Shown here one piece after another: positions 1-5,403 of a stretch of DNA of 5,403 nt; the stretch's first letter is position 1; every line of letters begins with the position of its first letter. Location: positions 1-5,403 of the forward strand of contig CAIWLA010000695.1 in assembly GCA_903913345.1 (NCBI GenBank). Reading direction: 5' to 3'. The position numbers and the translations under genes were made by a program. The DNA comes from an uncultured Magnetococcales bacterium (GTDB lineage: Bacteria > Pseudomonadota > Magnetococcia > Magnetococcales > Magnetaquicoccaceae). The notes beneath the pieces were generated by a model that worked only from the letters and a program-made list of their open reading frames with translations, did no database searches and had not been told where the DNA came from.

Positions 1-1752
1 CTGACTGTCCTGGTCGGGGCCAATAATTCAGGCAAAACCAGTTTCCTGGATGCGCTCTATGCGGCCATTGGTTCTGGACGCCGAACCTTGACCAAGGAGG
101 ATATTTATCTCAAGAAAAATGAAACCCAGGCTCCTCTCGACAGAATGTCCGTCATTGACATTCTTGTGCGGCCTTGTAATGACAATAACAGGGAATTATT
201 GGGTTCTTTTCCACCAGGAAGTTTCTGGACAGGGGTATGGGGTGATGGCATAACCCAGAACAAGGACGATCCGTTGCGCGATTTTGTTGGTATTCGCACT
301 GTTTTTGCGTGGAATGTTTCCCAAAGCGAATATCGGATTGAGCGTAAATTTTTAAAACAGTGGAATCAATTTCCTGATTGGCTTGTTGCAGATGTACAAG
401 AAGGTGCCACCTCCCGCCACTTGGAACCCATTGCATTATACTATATGGATGCCCAAAGAGATATTGAGGAGGATATGCACAACTCAAGCTCATTCTGGCG
501 TCGTCTTGTCAGTGATCTTGGCTTGCCGCAAGACTCTGTTGACAAATTTGAAAAAATTCTGACCGATCTGAATAAACAGGTTGTCGAAGACAGTTCTGTT
601 CTTAAGCATATTCACGGTCACCTTGTCAGTATAAACACGGGTCAACTCACTGAACGAGCAAATATCAACATCGCACCCGTTGCCAGAGACTTGCGCGATC
701 TTGCAAAAGGTATAGACATCCATTTTGCCACAACCGACGCGCAATCTTTCCCATTGGCGAAGCATGGCATGGGAACCAGAAGCTTCGCATCCATACTGGT
801 TTTCCGTGCCCATGCTTCCTGGAAAAAATCACAGTCAGAATCAAACCATGCCAAGGTGCATACGTTCCTGGCCATTGAAGAACCCGAAGCCCACTTGCAT
901 CCCCAAGCCCAACGCTCGGTTTTTAGCCAAATCAAGAAAATCCCAGGACAACGCATCATCAGTACCCACTCTCACTACTTTGCCAGTCAGTCTCGACTTG
1001 AAGATTTGCGCCTGTTTCAGAAAATGGGCAGTCATTCAGAAGTTTCTAAACTGGATATATCCTCTCTTCCTTCTGAAGCCAGAAGAAAATTGGAACAGCA
1101 GATCTTTCAGACACGCGGTGATATCCTGTTTTGTCGGGCTCTGATCCTATTTGAGGGGCCAACAGAAGAACTTTCGCTACCCGTTTTTGCTCAAGCCTAC
1201 TGGGGAGTGAACATTCATGAGCTTGGTTTCAATTTTGTCCCTGTTGGAGGGACAGATTATTATCCATTTCTTTGGCTTGCAAAAAATTTTGGCATCCAAT
1301 GGTATGTTTTTTCTGATGGAGAACAAACAACGATTGACAAATTGAGTAAACACATTGAAATTGCCACAAACAACTCTTTTTCGTCGTGCGATAATGTGTT
1401 TGTTCTGCAAAACCACCATAATTTTGAACAGTTTCTTATTGATCAGGGGTGTTTTTCTGAGATCGAAAATGCGATGAACGCAACTCCAGGTTGCAACCTG
1501 GACGAATTTATTAAAGAGCATCATGGTCAGAAAAAACGTGGAGGTACGGTCCGAAATTATCAGGGAGAGGAAGGACGAAAGGTTGCGGCACTGGACGCCA
1601 TGCTTCAACACAAAACAGATCTTGCCATTCCTGTGGCTACTGCTATTGCATCCATCGAAGATCCCAATCGCCGTTTCCCAAAGACAATTTTAGAATTGTT
1701 CAAGAAAATATCCACTGATTTTGGTCTTGAACGGGCCGGAGGTGTCTCTTGA
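1..1752 (+). CDS. OLD-family ATP-dependent endonuclease (class 2, GajA-like), 5' truncated
   Basis: Predicted ABC-type ATPase fused to a TOPRIM nuclease, acting on DNA in the cytoplasm. The frame is open from base 1 and ends at TGA 1750-1752, giving 583 visible codons. Counting codons from the window start, the Walker A loop GANNSGKT is at 6-13, an ABC-signature-like HGMGTRS at 255-261, Walker B plus catalytic glutamate in LAIEEPEAHLHP at 290-301, and the H-loop STHSH at 321-325. The TOPRIM domain follows: EGPTE at 385-389 (metal-binding glutamate), VGGTDYYPF at 415-423, SDGE at 438-441, NFEQFLI at 474-480, and a candidate catalytic lysine at 538 in KTDLAIP. Since Walker A lies near residue 30-40 in this family, only about 25-35 N-terminal residues are missing, so the real start is upstream; the in-frame TTG at 88 cannot be it because it would drop Walker A. 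Full length of about 610 fits class 2 OLD proteins (GajA is about 580). The overlapping downstream UvrD-like helicase supports a Gabija-like pair. The family is secure; membership of Gabija proper is inferred. Confidence 0.93.
   Translation: MTVLVGANNSGKTSFLDALYAAIGSGRRTLTKEDIYLKKNETQAPLDRMSVIDILVRPCNDNNRELLGSFPPGSFWTGVWGDGITQNKDDPLRDFVGIRTVFAWNVSQSEYRIERKFLKQWNQFPDWLVADVQEGATSRHLEPIALYYMDAQRDIEEDMHNSSSFWRRLVSDLGLPQDSVDKFEKILTDLNKQVVEDSSVLKHIHGHLVSINTGQLTERANINIAPVARDLRDLAKGIDIHFATTDAQSFPLAKHGMGTRSFASILVFRAHASWKKSQSESNHAKVHTFLAIEEPEAHLHPQAQRSVFSQIKKIPGQRIISTHSHYFASQSRLEDLRLFQKMGSHSEVSKLDISSLPSEARRKLEQQIFQTRGDILFCRALILFEGPTEELSLPVFAQAYWGVNIHELGFNFVPVGGTDYYPFLWLAKNFGIQWYVFSDGEQTTIDKLSKHIEIATNNSFSSCDNVFVLQNHHNFEQFLIDQGCFSEIENAMNATPGCNLDEFIKEHHGQKKRGGTVRNYQGEEGRKVAALDAMLQHKTDLAIPVATAIASIEDPNRRFPKTILELFKKISTDFGLERAGGVS
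1698..1732 (+). promoter_or_regulatory. Inverted repeat just before the helicase ribosome binding site (tentative)
   Basis: GTTCAAGA at 1698-1705 and its exact reverse complement TCTTGAAC at 1725-1732 form an 8-bp perfect stem with a 19-base loop. The stem ends 5 bases before the GGAGG of the helicase gene. A weaker stem, ACAATT 1684-1689 with AATTGT 1694-1699, shares bases 1698-1699 with it, so the two would be mutually exclusive in RNA. Both lie inside the 3' end of the nuclease coding sequence. About one repeat of this size is expected by chance in a window this long, so only its position suggests a role in translation control. Confidence 0.25.
1738..1751 (+). promoter_or_regulatory. Shine-Dalgarno and TTG start overlapping the nuclease stop (TTGA)
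   Basis: GGAGG at 1738-1742 lies 6 bases before TTG 1749-1751, which overlaps the nuclease stop TGA 1750-1752. The site decides the helicase start: the first in-frame ATG is codon 65 and would remove the Q-motif region and Walker A, while TTG gives the expected N-terminus with the nucleotide-binding loop at residues 25-32. The overlap implies translational coupling of the two proteins. Confidence 0.85.
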
Positions 1753-3617
1753 GCAAATTTAAACTTTCACCCGACCAACAGCGCGTGGTTGATCACGGAG
1801 AGGGACCACTCGTTGTCGTGGCCGGTCCCGGTTCCGGGAAAACTCGGGTGCTGACTGAACGGGTCAGAAGACTTGTGACTCAAGTGCCCGGACACTTTAG
1901 CGTGCTTGCCTTGACTTTTACGAACAAAGCGGCCAATGAAATGGCAGAACGACTGGCTGATCTGGGGGAAGTGAAACAACGGGTTACAATCAGTACCTTG
2001 CATGGCTTTTGCCTGGATATCCTGAGATCCCGTGGCCATTTTATTGGCATAGATGGTGAACTTCAAATCTTTGAACTGGCAAAAGACCGCAAGCAAATAC
2101 TTCTGGAAGTCGCTCTGAAGGATCCCGAACTTGCATGTGCGGTCAAGGAAGCAGATGATCAGTCCGGTGGGCGCGCAAAGTTGCTCGATCGTTGGTTGTA
2201 CACTATTTCAAGAATCAAGGCCCACCCACTTTCCGAACTGGGCATGGATGACCCCATGGCTATGTCTATCATGAGTGCTTACAACGCCGGACTGCGTGCC
2301 TGTGGAGCCTATGATTTTGACGATCTTCTCCTTTTGACTTACCAATTATTGACCGAATTTCCAAAAATAGCCGACCTCTATTGTCGAATCTATGGCTATA
2401 TCTGTATCGATGAGGCTCAGGATCTGAACGAGGCCCAATATGCGGTACTGGTCGCGCTGTGTCGAGACTCTTTTCGTAATGTGGTGATGGTCGGAGATCC
2501 CAAACAATCCATCTATGGGTTCACTGATGCCGGACCGAAATACATGAAACGGTTTCACGATGAGTTTAACGCAACCATTATTAAACTAAATGAAAATTTT
2601 CGTTCATCTCAGGTCGTTGTAAATACCGCAAGGGCATTGAATAGCACCTACTCAATTGATACCCAATCGACATTGCGAGGCGAAATTGCTTTGGAAATCG
2701 GCCGGGATGAAGAAGATGAGGCAGCTATTGTTTGTAGACGCCTACAGCAACTTTTTTCAACCGGTCATCCAGACGTTGAGAATGGTATCACGCCCTCTCA
2801 GTGTGCTGTCCTTGGGCGTAATCAGTATGTACTCATTGCAGTAGAACAAAAATTAAAAAAATTGGGCATTCCCTGTTACAAGAGGCTCTCTACCGCTCAT
2901 GAATATGAATCCTCTGTGGTTCAGGCGTTTCATTTGGCCCTGCGTCTATATGCCAACCATCAAGACAGACTGCACATGAATGAACTGGCCAGAATGTGGG
3001 GCGTTGATTTGTCCTGTTTCAATTTACCCGTAGACACACAAGGGGTGCTTGTTTTGCTGCATCGAATGAGCGAACAGAACGGCCAGCCCGAACACCAAGC
3101 CGTTGTGGATGCCCTGGATTTGATCCAACACCAAGCAGGGGGTCTCAACCTCTCTCCCTGTATTGAGGGCTTAAGCCGGTTTGCCGATACCATGGGTGAC
3201 CCAGAAGAACGCAGGGCCATCCGTGATGATGCTCAGGTTCTGCTGCATGAGTGGGACCAATATTTGCGTTTGGGAATTGATTCAACCAAAACGATTGCCG
3301 GATTCATGAGCAGCATGGCTCTGGGAACAACGCGCAAGACCAGCCACGACGGGGTGGCACTGCTGTCGGTACATGCCTCCAAAGGTCTGGAATTTGATGT
3401 TGTGTTCATTGTTGGCATGGTGGAGGGTGTTTTCCCGGATTATCGAGCACGGAATGACCCTCATGCCATGGCAGAAGAAAAGAGAAGCGCATTTGTTGCG
3501 GTAACCCGATCAAAAAGACTGTTGTACTTGACATATGCACAAACACGCAAGATGCCATGGGGTGAAATCTGGGGGTCAAAGCCGTCTCCCTATCTTTGCC
3601 TTATGGGACTTGCCTGA
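1749..3617 (+). CDS. UvrD/Rep-like superfamily 1 DNA helicase (GajB-like)
   Basis: Complete 622-residue ATP-dependent DNA helicase, expected to translocate 3'-5' on single-stranded DNA. All core motifs are visible: a Q-motif-like SPDQQRVV near 7-14, motif I AGPGSGKT at 25-32, Ia LTFTNKAANEM at 55-65, Ic STLHGF at 82-87, motif II IDEAQD at 220-225, motif III GDPKQSIYGF at 249-258, motif IV LNENFRSS at 280-287, motif V SVHASKGLEF at 540-549 and motif VI VAVTRSK at 583-589 with its arginine finger. The region between motifs IV and V should hold the 2A/2B subdomains. The protein stops about 33 residues after motif VI, so it lacks the long C-terminal tail of housekeeping UvrD/PcrA (about 720 residues), yet is longer than the best known GajB (about 494). 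DEAQD, the short tail and the overlap with an OLD nuclease point to a defence helicase rather than repair UvrD. GC content is low compared with the next gene. The helicase call is secure; the GajB role is inferred from the neighbour. Confidence 0.95.
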   Translation: MSKFKLSPDQQRVVDHGEGPLVVVAGPGSGKTRVLTERVRRLVTQVPGHFSVLALTFTNKAANEMAERLADLGEVKQRVTISTLHGFCLDILRSRGHFIGIDGELQIFELAKDRKQILLEVALKDPELACAVKEADDQSGGRAKLLDRWLYTISRIKAHPLSELGMDDPMAMSIMSAYNAGLRACGAYDFDDLLLLTYQLLTEFPKIADLYCRIYGYICIDEAQDLNEAQYAVLVALCRDSFRNVVMVGDPKQSIYGFTDAGPKYMKRFHDEFNATIIKLNENFRSSQVVVNTARALNSTYSIDTQSTLRGEIALEIGRDEEDEAAIVCRRLQQLFSTGHPDVENGITPSQCAVLGRNQYVLIAVEQKLKKLGIPCYKRLSTAHEYESSVVQAFHLALRLYANHQDRLHMNELARMWGVDLSCFNLPVDTQGVLVLLHRMSEQNGQPEHQAVVDALDLIQHQAGGLNLSPCIEGLSRFADTMGDPEERRAIRDDAQVLLHEWDQYLRLGIDSTKTIAGFMSSMALGTTRKTSHDGVALLSVHASKGLEFDVVFIVGMVEGVFPDYRARNDPHAMAEEKRSAFVAVTRSKRLLYLTYAQTRKMPWGEIWGSKPSPYLCLMGLA

Positions 3618-3619
3618 CC

Positions 3620-3635
3620 AGGAGTCGTCTGCATG
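3620..3635 (+). promoter_or_regulatory. Shine-Dalgarno and ATG start of the pglY-like gene
   Basis: AGGAG at 3620-3624 lies 8 bases before ATG 3633-3635, in the 15-base gap after the helicase stop (TGA 3615-3617). It supports this start, which also gives the N-terminus typical of PglY proteins. There is no room for a terminator in the gap, and no convincing promoter was seen in front of it, so the gene is probably read from the same transcript as the two genes upstream. Confidence 0.85.
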
Positions 3636-5403
3636 ACCCTTATCAAAGATCTCATCGATATTCCCGAGCGCATCCACAAGGGTGACTTTGTCCTGCGTCT
3701 GACCGAAGGGGTGGAGCGGGCGCAGGAAACCTTGCACAACTATGTGGTCACCCCGCAGTTGCGGGACAATTTTGACCATACTCTGGACTTTATCAAAAGT
3801 GCGCTGGATCACCACTCCAGCAAGGCAGCCTACCTGCATGGCAGCTTCGGCAGTGGCAAAAGCCATTTCATGGCTGTGCTGCACCTGCTGCTCCAGCACC
3901 ATCCCGATGCCCGCGCCATCCCGGAACTGGCCCCGGTGGTGGCCAAACATGCGGGCTGGTTGAACGACAAAAAACTGTTGCTGGTCCCCTACCACATGAT
4001 CGGGGCACTCAGCATGGAGTCGGCCATCCTGGGGGGATATGTCAACCATATGCGCAAGCATCACCCCGAGGCGGCCATGCCTGGGGTCTATCTGGCCGAG
4101 GGGTTGTTTCGGGACGCCAACAACATGCGCCGCCAGGTGGGCGACGAACGGTTTTTTGCCATGCTGAACGGGAACCGGCAGGCGGACGATGCCGACGATT
4201 GGGGGGAATTGAGTGCCCAGTGGCAACCCCAGCGATTCGAGGAGGCCATGCAGCAACCGGTGGGCGGCCCGTTGCGCAGCCGTCTGGTGGGGGATCTGGT
4301 GGCGCGCATCTTTACCGCCCACGTGGGCATGGCCGCCACCCGGGAGGAGTCGTTTGTCCCGCTGGAAGAGGGGCTGGCCATCATCAGCCGCCACGCCCAG
4401 GAACGGGGCTTCGACGGCCTGATCCTCTTTCTGGACGAGTTGATCCTCTGGCTGGCCAGTCATGTCGCCAACCTCACCTTTGTGGGTCGGGAGATCCAGA
4501 AGGTAATCAAACTGGTGGAGAGCAGCAGCGGTCAGCGACCGGTGCCCATCATCAGTCTGGTCGCCCGTCAGCGGGACCTACGGGAACTGGTGGGGGAGCA
4601 TATCCCCGGTGTCCAGCAACTTTCCTTTACTGATACCCTGAAATATTGGGAAGGCCGCTTCGAGACCATCACCCTGGAAGACCGCAACCTGCCGATCATT
4701 GTCGAAAAACGGGTGTTGCGTCCCCGCTCCGACGCTGCCCGTGCCGCCTTGCAGACCTCCTTCGAGACCTCCACCAAGGTGCGGGAGGATGTCTGGTCCA
4801 CCCTGCTGACCCACAAGGGGGACCGGGAAATGTTCCGCCGGGTCTATCCCTTTACCCCGGCCCTGGTGCAGGCCCTGGTGGCCCTTTCATCGGTATTGCA
4901 ACGGGAACGCACGGCCCTCAAGGTAATGATTCAACTGCTGGTCAATCAGCGGGATACCCTGGAATTGGGCCAGTTTGTGCCGGTGGGGGATCTCTACGAT
5001 ATCATCGCCGACGAGGCGGAACCCTTCACCAGCGAAATGCGCCATCATTTCGACAATGCCCGCCGTCTTTACCAGGACAAACTCCTGCCCATGCTGGCAA
5101 GGGAACTTGGTTTGCGGGCCGATAGGGTACTGGAATTGCCCGAGGGCGACCCCAAACGCCGCGCCTTTTTGATGGATGACCGGTTGCTCAAGACCCTGCT
5201 GCTGGCCGCGTTGGTGCCTGAGGTGGAGTGTTTCAAGGGGTTGACCACCAGCCGGTTGACCCACCTCAATTATGGCACGGTCCGTTCCCCCATTCCAGGC
5301 CTGGAGGTGGGCACGGTCTTGCAGAAATGCCGCAAATGGGCGGGCCAGGTGGGCGAAATCAAGATTGGCGAGGAGGCCACCAACCCCACCATCGCGCTGC
5401 AAC
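3633..5403 (+). CDS. pglY: PglY-type phage-resistance ATPase (BREX type 2), 3' truncated
   Basis: N-terminal 590 codons of a large P-loop ATPase of the BREX/Pgl phage-exclusion systems. The frame has no stop through the window end; PglY proteins are usually about 1,200 residues, so roughly half is present. Recognition rests on the N-terminus: IPERIHKGDFVLRLTEGV at 10-27, a VVTPQL stretch at 38-43, and Walker A GSFGSGKSHF at 70-79. Walker B follows as LILFLDEL at 263-270 (D268, E269), then a sensor-like SLVARQRDLRELVG at 308-321. This pattern fits PglY better than its type 1 counterpart BrxC. In known systems PglY works with the methyltransferase PglX and the phosphatase-domain protein PglZ to mark host DNA and block phage replication; its exact task is unclear. 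Neither partner is in view. The gene is markedly GC-richer than the two before it (for example 43 of 60 bases at 4261-4320). The family call is strong; the BREX subtype is less certain without neighbours. Confidence 0.9.
   Translation, partial: MTLIKDLIDIPERIHKGDFVLRLTEGVERAQETLHNYVVTPQLRDNFDHTLDFIKSALDHHSSKAAYLHGSFGSGKSHFMAVLHLLLQHHPDARAIPELAPVVAKHAGWLNDKKLLLVPYHMIGALSMESAILGGYVNHMRKHHPEAAMPGVYLAEGLFRDANNMRRQVGDERFFAMLNGNRQADDADDWGELSAQWQPQRFEEAMQQPVGGPLRSRLVGDLVARIFTAHVGMAATREESFVPLEEGLAIISRHAQERGFDGLILFLDELILWLASHVANLTFVGREIQKVIKLVESSSGQRPVPIISLVARQRDLRELVGEHIPGVQQLSFTDTLKYWEGRFETITLEDRNLPIIVEKRVLRPRSDAARAALQTSFETSTKVREDVWSTLLTHKGDREMFRRVYPFTPALVQALVALSSVLQRERTALKVMIQLLVNQRDTLELGQFVPVGDLYDIIADEAEPFTSEMRHHFDNARRLYQDKLLPMLARELGLRADRVLELPEGDPKRRAFLMDDRLLKTLLLAALVPEVECFKGLTTSRLTHLNYGTVRSPIPGLEVGTVLQKCRKWAGQVGEIKIGEEATNPTIALQ

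Noticed and set aside
88..90. TTG at 88 as the start of the nuclease gene
   Set aside because: The same frame is open to base 1 and encodes the Walker A loop at bases 16-39, so the true start lies upstream of the window.
2848..2861. A-rich run (A5-TT-A7) in the helicase gene as a possible slippage or frameshift site
   Set aside because: The frame is intact on both sides with motifs IV and V in the same frame, so nothing indicates programmed or mutational frameshifting.
3528..3533. Perfect TTGACA -35-like hexamer near the end of the helicase gene, possible promoter for pglY
   Set aside because: No acceptable -10 element lies 16-18 bases downstream (the sequence there is around gatgcc), and the hexamer falls in the codons following helicase motif VI.
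3576..4463. Long reverse-strand open frame (295 codons) opposite the start of pglY
   Set aside because: It lies opposite the well-supported pglY frame in GC-rich sequence, where long antisense frames arise from codon bias; its translation is rich in H, G, P and Q with no recognisable motif.
4199..5125. Forward frames of 144 and 159 codons inside pglY (4199-4633 and 4646-5125)
   Set aside because: They are out-of-phase frames within pglY, dominated by G, P, R and A, with no motifs. The pglY frame is open across both and carries the conserved motifs.
4887..5402. Reverse-strand open frame of 171 codons near the window end
   Set aside because: It is antisense to pglY, shows no domain, and has the low-complexity composition of a shadow frame in GC-rich coding DNA.

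Overview
The window carries three large genes, all on the + strand and packed with almost no space between them, which reads as part of one phage-defence operon. Both ends are cut: the first gene has lost its start and the third its 3' half. Codon choice, strong Shine-Dalgarno sites and protein families fit a Gram-negative bacterium, probably a proteobacterium with a moderately GC-rich genome. The sequence alone does not fix the genus.

Layout. Positions 1-1752: an OLD-family ATPase/TOPRIM nuclease, missing only its first few dozen codons. Positions 1749-3617: a complete UvrD/Rep-type superfamily 1 helicase. Its TTG start overlaps the nuclease stop codon (TTGA). A class 2 OLD nuclease next to a UvrD-like helicase is the architecture of Gabija (GajA + GajB). 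Positions 3633-5403: after a 15-base gap with its own ribosome binding site, the N-terminal 590 codons of a PglY-type P-loop ATPase, the large ATPase of type 2 BREX/Pgl systems. It is open to the window end.

The main point is the junction. A Gabija-like nuclease-helicase pair sits directly in front of pglY in a co-directional, operon-like arrangement. Base composition changes at the junction: sampled blocks of the first two genes are about 33-45% GC, while those of pglY are about 50-72%. I infer that the pair is an accessory defence module inserted into a BREX-like operon. Neither pglX, pglZ nor the other BREX genes are visible, so the BREX assignment rests on the PglY family alone.

How the genes may work together: in Gabija, the OLD protein assembles as a nuclease that is restrained by nucleotides and cuts DNA, and the helicase partner is thought to sense or process DNA ends. 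PglY acts with PglX/PglZ in methylation-based phage exclusion. Whether the two systems cooperate or are only co-transcribed cannot be told from the window. No tRNA, rRNA, CRISPR array, insertion sequence or attachment site was seen, and no non-coding stretch is longer than 15 bases.
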